Shown here piece by piece: positions 25,980 through 35,581 of a stretch of DNA of 64,000 nucleotides (position 1 is its first letter; each line of letters opens with the position of its first letter). A program made the position numbers and the translations under genes. The DNA comes from Vibrio chagasii (lineage in GTDB: Bacteria > Pseudomonadota > Gammaproteobacteria > Enterobacterales > Vibrionaceae): NCBI RefSeq assembly GCF_024347355.1, contig NZ_AP025466.1, positions 434,001 through 498,000 of the forward strand, written 5' to 3'. The notes beneath the pieces were generated by a model. That model was not told where the DNA came from. It saw nothing but the letters and a program-made list of their open reading frames with translations, and did not search any database.

Positions 25980-27206
25980 TTAGATCTTTTTACTGTATGG
26001 GTTTAGTGCACATTTCAGTCTCTTTAATACGACCAATGCGGTCACACGCCCCCAACTAAACAACACTCTTTGATGTAAACGGAAAATAGTGTCGTAAAGG
26101 TTCCGCACAAATCGACCACGCAAAAGTACTCTGTCATTCATCAGCGCGCCGACCGCATAGTCATGACCAACCGCTACCAACATACCTCCATCATGGAAAA
26201 CAAAGGGTTGTAATGCCTTACCTTTCGCTAAACGCTTGAACTGCTGAGCCAAGTGACCCGCGGCTTGATTAGCAGCTTGAGCTCTTGGCGGAACAAAAGA
26301 ACCATCCGGTTGTGGACACTCTGCACTGTCGCCAATCACAAAGATATCGTTGTCATTGGTTGTTCTTAGTGTCTGATCTACAACTAGTTGATTGATTCGA
26401 TTTGTCTCTAAACCATCTAATTCACTTAGCCAATCTGCACATTTAATACCAGCAGCCCATACTTGCAGATCTGCTGAAATAATCTCATCTTCTGAAGTGA
26501 CTAATTTCGCCTCTTCAGCTCTTTGAATGCGAGTCCCAGTCCTAACGTTAATGCCTTGTTTTACCAAAGCTTCATGAACTCGTTTCGACATGCATTCAGG
26601 CCCAGCAGGCAACACACGATCAGCCGCTTCAATTAAAGTGATCTCAAGACTGCCTTCCTGACGATAGCGCTGTAGCTTGGCACTCACTTTTGCTAGCTCT
26701 GCCGCCAGTTCAACGCCCGTTGCACCTGCGCCAACAATTGAAATTTTGCGCTGACTGCTTGCTCTCAGTAGAGGGTTGATCTCCTGCCAAGCTTTTTGGG
26801 CTTGCAATGCTGAATCAAGGAATAGACAGTGTTCACTCACGCCTTCTGTTTTAAAGTCATTGCTGATGGCGCCGACTGCGATAACAAGATAATCGTACTC
26901 TAGCTCTTGCATCGTACCGCTAAAATGATTCAGTTTGATGACTTTATTAGCACGCTCTAAGCCGCTCATGGAGGCTTGAACATAGGTGTAACCATTACAA
27001 GATGCATGTTGGAAGTAGCTGACAGCGTCGAGTTCTTCGTCGAATGTTCCCGCTGCAATTTCGTGTAAACGCGGTTTCCAGTAATGGTGTGACGATGGCT
27101 CTACAAGTGTCACATCATAACGTTTATCACGACCTAAACGCGTAACTAACTCCAGGCCAGCAGCGCCGCCACCAACCACAACAATCTTTTCTTTCTGTTT
27201 CAACAT
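25980..27206 (-). CDS. NDH-2-like NAD(P)/FAD-dependent oxidoreductase
   Basis: About 408 residues of a two-dinucleotide-binding flavoprotein. An FAD motif lies at the start (IVVVGGGAAGLELV), a second Rossmann motif near 160 (ISIVGAGATGVELAAEL), and the C-terminal FAD-binding IFVIGDSAECPQPDG near 290. It resembles type II NADH dehydrogenases, which pass electrons from NADH to quinone at the membrane without pumping protons; some basic/hydrophobic residues at the C-terminus may mediate membrane contact. I took the ATG at 27206, which places the FAD motif near residue 10. An ATG at 27254 is in frame but has no ribosome site. Confidence 0.85.
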   Translation of the reverse strand: MLKQKEKIVVVGGGAAGLELVTRLGRDKRYDVTLVEPSSHHYWKPRLHEIAAGTFDEELDAVSYFQHASCNGYTYVQASMSGLERANKVIKLNHFSGTMQELEYDYLVIAVGAISNDFKTEGVSEHCLFLDSALQAQKAWQEINPLLRASSQRKISIVGAGATGVELAAELAKVSAKLQRYRQEGSLEITLIEAADRVLPAGPECMSKRVHEALVKQGINVRTGTRIQRAEEAKLVTSEDEIISADLQVWAAGIKCADWLSELDGLETNRINQLVVDQTLRTTNDNDIFVIGDSAECPQPDGSFVPPRAQAANQAAGHLAQQFKRLAKGKALQPFVFHDGGMLVAVGHDYAVGALMNDRVLLRGRFVRNLYDTIFRLHQRVLFSWGRVTALVVLKRLKCALNPYSKKI

Positions 27207-27354
27207 TCGCTTACCCACCATGCCTAAAGGCAAAATCTTTCTGATGGAGTGCATTATATTTATAACAAAATTAATGATAATCCCAATTCAAATCAAATCA
27301 CTTTTACTAATTTGTAATAATAAAACTCAAATTGATTAATTACAGGATCAAAAA

Positions 27355-27385
27355 AGCGCCACATTCAAAAAGAATTTGTGACGCT
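27355..27385 (-). terminator. Intrinsic terminator after yghU
   Basis: Imperfect stem agcgccaca..ttc / gaa..tgtgacgct with TTTTTT on the minus-strand side. Confidence 0.65.
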
Positions 27386-27406
27386 TCTGTCTACCTTAAA
27401 TAAAAA

Positions 27407-28264
27407 CTAAGGCTTTAGTTTCAGTACCTTATCAATATCTTCAGCCGAGTGGCGTTCTGGTACTTGTTCCCACTCTTCACCCCATGAGCGGTTGATAATA
27501 CGACCGCGTTGGAAGCCTTCACGCGCTTCTAGTAACTTCGCCCAGCGAACGACATTGGTGTAAGACTCAACCTGCAAGAACTCAGCAGCATCATAAAGGT
27601 TACCGAGTACCAGGTTGCCATACCAAGGCCAAATAGCCATATCGGCGATAGTCAGCTCTTCTCCAGCGACAAAGGTACTTTTTGCTAGCTGCTTATCCAA
27701 TACGTCTAGTTGACGCTTAGCTTCCATCGCGAAGCGGTTAATTGGGTACTCTTGCTTTTCATCTGCGTAAGCGTAGAAGTGACCAAAGCCGCCACCTAGG
27801 AATGGGGCTGAGCCTTGTGCCCAAAATAGCCAGTTAAACGTTTGAGAACGAGCAGCGCCCTCTTTCGGTAAGAAGTGACCAAACTTTTCAGCTAAATGAA
27901 CCAGAATGGAAGCCGATTCAAAAACGTTCACGTCTTCATTGCCAGATTTATCGACCAAAGCAGGAATTTTCGAGTTAGGGTTTACACCAACAAAACCAGA
28001 AGAGAATTGATCCGACTCACCAATATTAATCAAGTACGCATCATATTCAGCTTCTTTCACGCCCGCAGCTAATAACTCTTCAAGCATGATCGTCACTTTT
28101 TGGCCATTCGGTGTGCCAAGAGAATACAGTTGCAGAGCATGTTCACCAACAGCCAGAGCTTTGTCGAATCGAGCGCCAGATTCAGGGCTATTGATGTTTG
28201 CCCACTTGTTACCACCGGCAGTATCGTTAACCCATACTTTTGGTGGTGTGTATTGATGTGACAT
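27407..28264 (-). CDS. yghU: Glutathione-dependent disulfide-bond oxidoreductase YghU
   Basis: A 285-residue GST-superfamily protein closely resembling E. coli YghU. The thioredoxin-like domain carries LYSLGTPNGQKVTIMLEE (about 46-63) and VNPNSKIPALVD. The helical C-terminal domain carries GGGFGHFYAYA and TIADMAIWPWYGN. The E. coli enzyme binds two glutathiones and reduces small disulfides. It is a single gene divergent from yajD. Confidence 0.95.
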   Translation of the reverse strand: MSHQYTPPKVWVNDTAGGNKWANINSPESGARFDKALAVGEHALQLYSLGTPNGQKVTIMLEELLAAGVKEAEYDAYLINIGESDQFSSGFVGVNPNSKIPALVDKSGNEDVNVFESASILVHLAEKFGHFLPKEGAARSQTFNWLFWAQGSAPFLGGGFGHFYAYADEKQEYPINRFAMEAKRQLDVLDKQLAKSTFVAGEELTIADMAIWPWYGNLVLGNLYDAAEFLQVESYTNVVRWAKLLEAREGFQRGRIINRSWGEEWEQVPERHSAEDIDKVLKLKP

Positions 28265-28538
28265 GATATTTCCTTATTAGTATAGGGTCTTACCAACAGA
28301 TATTAGGTCACATTTACTCGGTTAAAACCCCTCAATGCGTTTTCTTTTCAAACTGTTAAGCATGCCTTATTCCAGAAAGACATATCCAACATACGGCCCC
28401 CTCTGTATAAGCGTTCACAAACCAGTCCAGCGCAAAATTGATGTTAGTTAAAGCAAAGCATCATTTAGTGACAACACCTCTAGAGCTTCAATAAAGCTGT
28501 GATAGTATCGACTGATTACAACAAATAGGAATTTGGCA

Positions 28539-28883
28539 ATGTCTTCAGATTACAATGGCTCAAGCGCGGCATACGCTCGCCAGGAGCAAGGTTACCGTGA
28601 GAAAGCACTCAAACTTTACCCTTGGGTTTGTGGTAAATGTGCACGTGAATTTGTTTACTCGAACCTAAGAGAGCTGACGGTTCACCACGTCGACCACGAC
28701 CACACCAATAACCCTGAAGACGGCAGTAACTGGGAACTATTGTGTCTTTACTGTCACGATCATGAACATTCTAAATACACAGACCACGAACGCTACGGTG
28801 TCGATGCCACAGCACGTTTAGACGACCACCAAACGGCGACACATAACCCGTTTGCTGATCTAGCGAAAATGATGAAGAAGTAA
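28539..28883 (+). CDS. yajD: HNH-family nuclease-like protein YajD
   Basis: A 114-residue protein with the HNH fold. A Cys pair (CGKC, near residue 28-31), HHVDHDHTNNPEDGSNWELLC core, and a second Cys/His set (CLYCHDHEH) would hold the metal and catalytic histidine. It matches YajD. The ATG at 28539 follows AATAGGA; a TTG two codons earlier is less likely. The cellular role is not established. Confidence 0.9.
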   Translation: MSSDYNGSSAAYARQEQGYREKALKLYPWVCGKCAREFVYSNLRELTVHHVDHDHTNNPEDGSNWELLCLYCHDHEHSKYTDHERYGVDATARLDDHQTATHNPFADLAKMMKK

Positions 28884-28910
28884 AACGCTCTTCATTCCTG
28901 GCTCGATAAC

Positions 28911-28946
28911 AAGAAACCCCAGTATGTCGCCATACTGGGGTTTCTT
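28911..28946. terminator. Bidirectional terminator after yajD
   Basis: Sixteen-base perfect stem (aagaaaccccagtatg) with a four-base loop and T-runs on both strands. Confidence 0.9.
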
Positions 28947-28980
28947 TTATCTGAGGCCATATAGGTTCTCGCAGGATCAA

Positions 28981-29004
28981 AAAAGCCTTCCGAAGAAGGC
29001 TTTT
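28981..29004 (-). terminator. Intrinsic terminator of the small membrane-protein gene
   Basis: Stem aaaagccttc / gaaggctttt with a short loop. A long T-run follows on the minus strand. Confidence 0.8.
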
Positions 29005-29020
29005 GAAAATCTGTTTTTAA

Positions 29021-29401
29021 CTATGCTGCAGCTTGCTTGCGAGATTCTTCAATCTGTTTCTCACGTTTCTTTAGTGTCAGCTTATCGCGGTAAGAGAACC
29101 ACACGTAAGACACAACCACTAAGAAGAATAGGTAAGACAATGAGAAGATGAATGGTGACTGGATAATATCGTTAGAGATACCCCAAGACAAACCTACCAC
29201 TGTTACCGCGATTTTTGCAAAGAAACCGCACATTAGCAGCACTAGTGCTAGCTGTGGGAAACGTGTGCTGCGGAATGCAAGCCAGTAGCAACTACCCACT
29301 GCAAGTGCTGCAATGTAGAAACCGAACAAGAAAGAATGAATATGATCAGCGGCTGCTACACCACCAGTAATCGACATCAGTAGAATTAAAAATAGTTTCA
29401 T
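29021..29401 (-). CDS. Hypothetical four-TM membrane protein
   Basis: A 126-residue protein with about four hydrophobic helices (about 3-20, 25-43, 50-72, 82-102) and a highly charged cytoplasmic C-terminus (KKREKQIEESRKQ). No recognised family or catalytic motif. A dedicated terminator and an AAGTGTT-type upstream region suggest a real single-gene unit. Function unknown. Confidence 0.7.
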   Translation of the reverse strand: MKLFLILLMSITGGVAAADHIHSFLFGFYIAALAVGSCYWLAFRSTRFPQLALVLLMCGFFAKIAVTVVGLSWGISNDIIQSPFIFSLSYLFFLVVVSYVWFSYRDKLTLKKREKQIEESRKQAAA

Positions 29402-29998
29402 AACACTTGCCTCTTAGTAGACTAGAAACGCATCCTTTCAAATTTGAAATCTCAGTTTGCGTACTATTTTCCCACTTTTTACGGACAAAACAAGCCCAAA
29501 AAACGAACAAATTGTAACCAACAAGAAACACAAAGCCCCTTATTAACAATCAATTAACATTCGTAAATTCAACAAACTAAGTTCCCTCTGGGGTTGTGGC
29601 GATTAATGTCCAATTTGATTTATTTTGTTACACAAAATTAACCACAGAAATAATTTAAAATTAATTGCAATGATGTGATGAGAGCACGGTTTGTAGGGAC
29701 ACTAGCAGGAAGAGATTGGGTAAAAAGCATGAATACTGGAGCCTAAACCAGCAAAGTGTACAAAAAAGAAAGGTGTTAACAACAACTGCAACACGCATAA
29801 AAAACAGTTCTTTAACAACTCAAGTTTAATTTTGATAAAAATGGAAAAAGAGATTCCAATCACATTTTTATTGGTTATAATCCGCGCTCTTTTGCGCTAT
29901 CTGTTGATAAACGCAAACTAATTTTGAAGAAATAATCACAATAACCCGTCTTTAGTCCTGTGGCTCTCACTAGACCAAAGACAAAACTGAGAATAAAA
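29402..29998. other. Long AT-rich divergent regulatory region
   Basis: No gene is supported. It must contain promoters for the membrane-protein gene (minus) and the OFA transporter (plus). A TGTGATgagagCACg sequence near 29675 resembles half of a CRP site. A stable hairpin at 29948-29982 lies in the probable leader of the transporter. Confidence 0.4.
29948..29982 (+). promoter_or_regulatory. Leader hairpin upstream of OFA transporter
   Basis: Arms gtctttagtc and gaccaaagac pair at 9 of 10 positions around a 15-base loop, ending 16 bases before the ATG. It could be an operator dyad or a translation-control hairpin; no T-run follows. Confidence 0.4.
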
Positions 29999-31234
29999 AT
30001 GAGCAAGATTGATAAAGCTACACGTATCCTGCTAGCAGGCTTCTGTATCAACCTTTGTCTTGGCATCCTGTATGCTTGGAGTGTATTTAACAAAGCCCTA
30101 CAAGGTGAAGGCTGGTCTGCAGCTGAAGCATCAGCACCATACGCGACTGCAACAATCACATTCTCTATCTGTCTTCTTGTTGCTGGTATCCTACAAGACC
30201 GCATGGGTCCACGTAAGATCCTAATTCTTGGTACAGCTCTTACTGGCATTGGCATGATCGCATCTGGTTTTGCGACTTCTCCACTAATGCTAAACATCAC
30301 ATTCGGTGTAATGGCAGGCGCTGGTATCGGCTTCGGTTATGCATGTCTTTCTCCTTCTGCAATGAAGTGGTTCCACCCTTCTAAGAAAGGTATGGTTAAC
30401 GGTCTGATCGCAGCAGGCTTCGGTCTAGCGGCAATTTACCTTGCTCCAGTTACTGCTGCTCTTATCGAGAGCATGGGCATCCAAACAAGCTTTAAGATTC
30501 TTGGTGTTGGTGTACTAGCAATCGCTGTACCTCTAGCAGCAACAATCAACAACCCACCAGCGGGTTACGCTCCAGCTGAACCAAAAGTAAAAGCTGGCCA
30601 AGCTCCAAAAGCTGTTAAGAAGAGCGAAGACCTATCTTGGAAAGTAATGCTGAAGACTCCTCAGTTCTACTCTCTATGGATCATGTACGCTTTCGCAGCT
30701 TCTGTTGGTCTAATGATCATCGGTAACATCACAAGTATCGCAAGCGCACAAGCAAACCTACCGAACGCGGTTTACCTTGCTTCTATCCTTGCTGTATTTA
30801 ACTCAGGCGGTCGTGTTGCTGCTGGTATGCTTGCTGACAAAATCGGTGGCGTTCGTACTCTTCTACTTGCGTTCATTCTGCAAGGTGCAAACATGGCGCT
30901 ATTCGCTACGTTTAACACTGAGTTCACACTAATCATCGGTACTGCAGTAGCAGCGGTTGGTTACGGTACTCTACTAGCAGTATTCCCAACGCTTACAGCT
31001 GAGTTCTACGGCCTTAAAAACTACGGTACTAACTACGGCGTGCTTTACACGGCATGGGGTATCGGTGGTGCAATCGGTACAGCGGTTGTTGGTTACTCGA
31101 TGACTAACGGCGACAGCTACGGCCTTGCTTACACTATTTCTGCAGCAATGATGGCAGTATGTATTGTTCTAGCAATCATCACTAAGCCAATGTCTGAAGC
31201 GAAAGCGGCTGAGCTAAAAGCATCTCAAGCTTAA
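29999..31234 (+). CDS. OFA-family MFS transporter (oxalate/formate antiporter-like)
   Basis: A 411-residue, 12-TM major facilitator. The features are NLCLGILYAWSVFNKAL in TM1, GILQDRMGPRK between TM2 and TM3, a GAGIGFGYACLSP helix typical of OxlT-like carriers, and ADKIGGVRT after TM8. The family moves small carboxylates; members are annotated as oxalate/formate, lactate or pyruvate-linked carriers, and the substrate here is undetermined. The ATG at 29999 starts at MSKIDKA; a GTG 13 codons earlier lies inside the leader hairpin and is unlikely. It has codon use biased to favoured codons, suggesting high expression. Confidence 0.88.
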   Translation: MSKIDKATRILLAGFCINLCLGILYAWSVFNKALQGEGWSAAEASAPYATATITFSICLLVAGILQDRMGPRKILILGTALTGIGMIASGFATSPLMLNITFGVMAGAGIGFGYACLSPSAMKWFHPSKKGMVNGLIAAGFGLAAIYLAPVTAALIESMGIQTSFKILGVGVLAIAVPLAATINNPPAGYAPAEPKVKAGQAPKAVKKSEDLSWKVMLKTPQFYSLWIMYAFAASVGLMIIGNITSIASAQANLPNAVYLASILAVFNSGGRVAAGMLADKIGGVRTLLLAFILQGANMALFATFNTEFTLIIGTAVAAVGYGTLLAVFPTLTAEFYGLKNYGTNYGVLYTAWGIGGAIGTAVVGYSMTNGDSYGLAYTISAAMMAVCIVLAIITKPMSEAKAAELKASQA

Positions 31235-31260
31235 TCTGATAAAAGATTGAATTTGAAAAG

Positions 31261-31292
31261 AAAGAGCTTAACCTTAGGGTTAGGCTCTTTTT
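31261..31292 (+). terminator. Intrinsic terminator after OFA transporter
   Basis: Stem aaagagcttaacc / gggttaggctcttt followed by TTTTT. Its T-tail runs into the apparent first codon of the next gene. Confidence 0.85.
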
Positions 31293-32955
31293 GTATGAAG
31301 CGACGTATCAAGTGACATTAGAATCCACTCCTCAACTACACCCAACTTACTACCTCGACAACTTCAATCGACTGATTGAACACGCTCAAACGTACTACCC
31401 TGACCTTCTAAGCGCCGATGAAACTCGTTGGCTACAAGGTTACAAGCGCCTTTCTACACCTAGCCAGTGTTTAATGGTTCGTTTGCTGTCTCGTAAGGGG
31501 TGTTGGTTTCGCAGTGATAAACTCGACTACGTTGAAATACCCAACCTCTCAGATGCGCTGCAAGAGCTGAGCACATCCGGCTTTATCGCACTGAGTAATC
31601 CTAAAGCTACACACAACCTTGTCATCACAGAGCATGAGTTAGGCTTACACTTGCTCACCAAGCCTGAGCTATTAAACCTATTTCCTCCCCTCAAAAGCAG
31701 TAAGTCGGCTAAAAAGGACGTGCTATTGGGGCTGCTGACTCAACAACCTTTTGATAATTATCAAGCCTTAACATTTGACTGTATCCATGCTATTGAAGCC
31801 GAAGTTATCGATTTATTACTGCTACTCTTTTTTGCCAATACATACCAAGATCTCAGTCAGTTCGTTTTAAGCGATCTTGGCCTCAACACTTTTGAAAACT
31901 ACCCATTGAGCAAGCAGCGTCGCTTCTTCAACTCCAGGGAGCAGGTCGATCAACTGCTCTCAATGCGCGATGTTCAGCGCCAATATTATGAAAGTGACCG
32001 TAAGGACAGCGATGTTCTTGAGAACCTTTTGCAATCCTTACCGTGTGAATCAGAACATCGCACCATAGCGCGAAAACGCTCGCGCCTGATCAATGACATT
32101 GCTCGAGATCTAGAAAGACTCAATCAGAACGAAAAAGCCGTTCATTGGTTTAAGCAATCATCACTTCCACCGAGCAGAGAGCGGCTTGCTCGCATCTACG
32201 ACAAGCAAGATGAACTAGACCTAATGAGTGACACCGTCACGGAGATGCAAACCAATCCATCTGACGTATCAGAACTGGAAGTCGCCGTTAAGCTTGAGCA
32301 GAGGTTGCTACGCAAGCAGGGACAAAAGGTTCCACGCGCTTCAAAGCCAACTTGCGAACAAATTAGATTGGAATTAGACCTAAGCCAAACCAGAGTCGAG
32401 CTTGCCGTTAAGCAATATTTTGAAGTTCAAGGTTGGGAAGTCTATTTTTCCGAGAACAGCTTTCTGTGTGGGTTGTTCGGCTTGGCGTTTTGGGATGTAA
32501 TTTTCTCAGATGTCGAGGGGGCATTTATCAACCGCTACCAACATAGACCGCTGGATCTCTATCATTCCGACTTTCAACAAAAGCGTGTATTGCAAATCAA
32601 TGCCGTATTCCAAACCATCTCGAGCAAAGGCATTGAACACTTGCTCGATGTCTATGATGAAAAGCTTGGCATTGCTAATCCGTTTGTTCATTGGAATCAC
32701 TTCCCTAAAGCACTCATCGAACATAGCATCCACTCAGTACCACGAGCCTTGCTGATCGAGCTCTTCAAAGTCATATTGAGTGACCTAAAACTGTTTAGAA
32801 CCGGAATGCCTGACCTGATCGCTTTTAAAGATGACCAATTTCACTGGATAGAAGTCAAAGGCCCTGGAGACAAATTACAAGACAACCAATGGCGTTGGAT
32901 AAAGGAATTTGAGCGACTCTCAGTCCCCTTTTCTGTTTGTTACGTTAACCAGTAG
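31291..32955 (+). CDS. FAN1-like VRR-NUC domain nuclease
   Basis: A 554-residue protein whose C-terminus holds the VRR-NUC nuclease core: TGMPDLIAF, then WIEVKGPGDKLQDNQ, giving the D..ExK metal-binding triad (near residues 506-530). The N-terminal part has a helix-turn-helix-like segment (MVRLLSRKGCWFR) and the middle is helical repeat-like, as in bacterial FAN1 homologues that cleave branched or 5'-flap DNA. The start is odd: no ATG is near, the longest frame begins with TTG at 31291 inside the preceding terminator's T-tail, and GTG at 31312 is an alternative. Confidence 0.85.
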   Translation: MYEATYQVTLESTPQLHPTYYLDNFNRLIEHAQTYYPDLLSADETRWLQGYKRLSTPSQCLMVRLLSRKGCWFRSDKLDYVEIPNLSDALQELSTSGFIALSNPKATHNLVITEHELGLHLLTKPELLNLFPPLKSSKSAKKDVLLGLLTQQPFDNYQALTFDCIHAIEAEVIDLLLLLFFANTYQDLSQFVLSDLGLNTFENYPLSKQRRFFNSREQVDQLLSMRDVQRQYYESDRKDSDVLENLLQSLPCESEHRTIARKRSRLINDIARDLERLNQNEKAVHWFKQSSLPPSRERLARIYDKQDELDLMSDTVTEMQTNPSDVSELEVAVKLEQRLLRKQGQKVPRASKPTCEQIRLELDLSQTRVELAVKQYFEVQGWEVYFSENSFLCGLFGLAFWDVIFSDVEGAFINRYQHRPLDLYHSDFQQKRVLQINAVFQTISSKGIEHLLDVYDEKLGIANPFVHWNHFPKALIEHSIHSVPRALLIELFKVILSDLKLFRTGMPDLIAFKDDQFHWIEVKGPGDKLQDNQWRWIKEFERLSVPFSVCYVNQ

Positions 32956-33099
32956 GCCTGAATACTGAGCTCTATGCCCACAGCCAAGCCTTGCGAATCG
33001 CTCAATCCTATAGAGATCTTGTCTACACAATTGTCAGAACATGAGCATTTTCAATCGTTTTCGATATAATTAGAAAAAATGCCAAATATCTAAGTACGT

Positions 33100-35454
33100 A
33101 TGAATTTGAAAAAACTCTTCATTTTGTCTCTTGTCAGCGTGTTCTCAGGTTGTGCCGTGTACGCGGGTCTAAACTTCGATGAGCTGTTTGGCGAACAACA
33201 AGTTCGTGATCGCCAAACTCCTATCCTTTCAGCTCAATCGCAACACTTTCTCAACGAAGTTAAACCGATCATTGATAACCGATGTGTGGTTTGTCACGCC
33301 TGCTATGATGCTCCTTGCCAACTAAAAATGTCTTCTGTGGAGGGTATCGACCGAGGTGCAAGTAAAGCACTGGTTTATCAAGGTACGCGTTTAACGGCAT
33401 CGGCTCCCACTCGCTTGTTTGAAGATGCGTTAACCACACAAGAGTGGCGCGACGCTGATTTCCACCCTGTACTCAACGAACGTATGCAGAACTCGACCGC
33501 TAACTTAGATGCTGGGCTTGTCTCTCGTATGTTGATTCAGAAAGAGAATCATCCACTTCCGGAGCAAACGCAGCTAGAAGGCTTCGACTTTTCAATCGAT
33601 CGTGACCAGCAGTGTCCGACTATCGAAGAGTACGCTCAATATGAGAGAGATTACCCTACGTGGGGTATGCCTTATGGGATGCCTAACTTAGACAAGACAG
33701 AATACGCGACTCTGATGAGCTGGCTAGAAAATGGCGCTTTGATGAACGAACATATTCCGCTAAGTGAAGCTGAGCAAGAACTGGTTAATACTTACGAAAA
33801 GTTCCTCAACAAAAGTTCAAGAAAGAGCCAGCTTTCAGCACGTTACATCTATGAGCACTTGTTCTTATCACACGTTTATTTTTCTGAGTTAGGACAGCCG
33901 ACACGTTTCTTCTCGATCGTTCGTTCTGCTACACCTCCTGGCGAACCAGTTAAGCGCATCACCACTCGTCGTCCTTATGATAATCCAAAAGTCCCACGCT
34001 TGTACTACCGTCTTATCCCTGAGCAAGGCACAATTGTCGACAAGACACACATGCCTTTCGCACTCAATGAAGAGCGCCTGCAAAACTGGAACACTTGGTT
34101 TGTTGATGCCGATTACACTGTAGATAAGCTGCCAAGTTACGATATTGATGTTGCCGCGAACCCGATGACCTCATTTGAGGCCTTGCCAGTAAACTCTCGC
34201 TTTAAGTTTATGCTCGACAACGCTCAGAACACCATCATGGCTTACATCAAAGGCCCTGTGTGTCGTGGTCAGTTGGCATTAAACGTGATTAACGACCGAT
34301 TCTGGGTATTCTTTATCGACCCAGACAAAGCCGATCTTCCAGAGATCAATGCCTTTTATGCGAGCCAACGTGACAACCTTAAGCTTCCAAGTGAGCTTGA
34401 AAGTAACACGGTTCCTGCAACTAACTGGGTTAGATATTCAAAACAGCAAGCACGCTACCTAGAAGGGAAATCAGACTTTGCTAATAAATGGTTTAAGAAT
34501 GGCGAGAACTTAACGACAGACGTTATCTGGGATGGCAATGGGACTAACCCGAACGCTGCCCTCACTGTTTTCCGTCACTTTGACAGTGCATCGGTTGTAC
34601 AAGGCTTGGTTGGCCCTCAACCTAAAACGGCGTGGATTCTGGATTACGCACTTTTAGAAAGAATTCATTACCTACTTGTAGCTGGCTTCGATGTTTACGG
34701 AAACTTCGGCCACCAGCTCATCACGCGTATGTTTATGGATTTCTTACGTCTTGAAGGTGAAAGTAACTTCTTAACACTGTTACCAAAAGATGTACGACAC
34801 CTTGAGCACTCAAGCTGGTACCAAAATCAAAGCGTCCAGTTGAGCGACTTCTTGCAACGTAATATCGCACCTTTTGATCAGCCAACTAGCGTGGTGTACA
34901 AAACGGCCGATCCAAAACGTGAGTTACTCGATAAGCTGAAAGATAAGCTGAGCCCAATACTTAATGACCGTTATGAGATCGTTGATACTGGCTTTAGCCG
35001 TAAAAATGAAGCACTGCTTAAACAGGTAAGCTTGGTGAAAGGTGAAGGCCTACGCCATGTCCCTCAACTCGTGATGATCATGATTGAAGGCGAAAACGGT
35101 GAAGAGCAGCTATTCACCATGATTCACAACAACGCTCACAGCAACATTTCTAGCCTATTTAACGAAGAGGGTAACAGAGATTACGCTAATGACGACTTAA
35201 CGCTCGTCCGAGGCATTGTAGGCAGCTATCCAGCCGCTTACCTATCACTGACAGAGAAGGAACTTCCAACTCTAGTGAAGTCTCTACAAAACTTACAGAC
35301 TGAAGAAGATTACGTGGCGCTGCTTGATAAGTTTGCCATCCGACGCAGCTCTAGTGAGTTCTGGCCATTCAGTGACCGTGTACATCGTTGGTACCAACAA
35401 GACCAACCAATTGAGTTCGGCCTGTTAGACTACAACCGCTTCGAAAATCGTTAG
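33100..35454 (+). CDS. cti: Fatty acid cis/trans isomerase, lipoprotein-like
   Basis: A 784-residue periplasmic enzyme converting cis to trans unsaturated fatty acids in membrane phospholipids under solvent or heat stress. The N-terminus has a lipoprotein-type signal (LVSVFSGC, Cys18). A c-type heme site, CVVCH, follows near residues 63-67, with two more cysteines close by (CYDAPC). The remainder is a long globular region characteristic of Cti. A TATAAT (33065-33070) lies 30 bases before the ATG. It is a single gene ended by a strong terminator. Confidence 0.93.
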   Translation: MNLKKLFILSLVSVFSGCAVYAGLNFDELFGEQQVRDRQTPILSAQSQHFLNEVKPIIDNRCVVCHACYDAPCQLKMSSVEGIDRGASKALVYQGTRLTASAPTRLFEDALTTQEWRDADFHPVLNERMQNSTANLDAGLVSRMLIQKENHPLPEQTQLEGFDFSIDRDQQCPTIEEYAQYERDYPTWGMPYGMPNLDKTEYATLMSWLENGALMNEHIPLSEAEQELVNTYEKFLNKSSRKSQLSARYIYEHLFLSHVYFSELGQPTRFFSIVRSATPPGEPVKRITTRRPYDNPKVPRLYYRLIPEQGTIVDKTHMPFALNEERLQNWNTWFVDADYTVDKLPSYDIDVAANPMTSFEALPVNSRFKFMLDNAQNTIMAYIKGPVCRGQLALNVINDRFWVFFIDPDKADLPEINAFYASQRDNLKLPSELESNTVPATNWVRYSKQQARYLEGKSDFANKWFKNGENLTTDVIWDGNGTNPNAALTVFRHFDSASVVQGLVGPQPKTAWILDYALLERIHYLLVAGFDVYGNFGHQLITRMFMDFLRLEGESNFLTLLPKDVRHLEHSSWYQNQSVQLSDFLQRNIAPFDQPTSVVYKTADPKRELLDKLKDKLSPILNDRYEIVDTGFSRKNEALLKQVSLVKGEGLRHVPQLVMIMIEGENGEEQLFTMIHNNAHSNISSLFNEEGNRDYANDDLTLVRGIVGSYPAAYLSLTEKELPTLVKSLQNLQTEEDYVALLDKFAIRRSSSEFWPFSDRVHRWYQQDQPIEFGLLDYNRFENR

Positions 35455-35477
35455 TCCTCAGATGCCGCTTTAAAAAC

Positions 35478-35508
35478 AAAAATCCTCTGTCTTGGCAGAG
35501 GATTTTTT
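35478..35508. terminator. Bidirectional terminator between cti and torS
   Basis: Stem aaaaatcctctg / cagaggatttttt with a six-base loop and T-runs on both strands; it serves both convergent genes. Confidence 0.9.
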
Positions 35509-35581
35509 GTTTCTGGATGCGCGGTTAGACAGAGCTCAGCTTAGCCTAAGAAGCTCATTATGTGGCAGAGAACATTCTATA

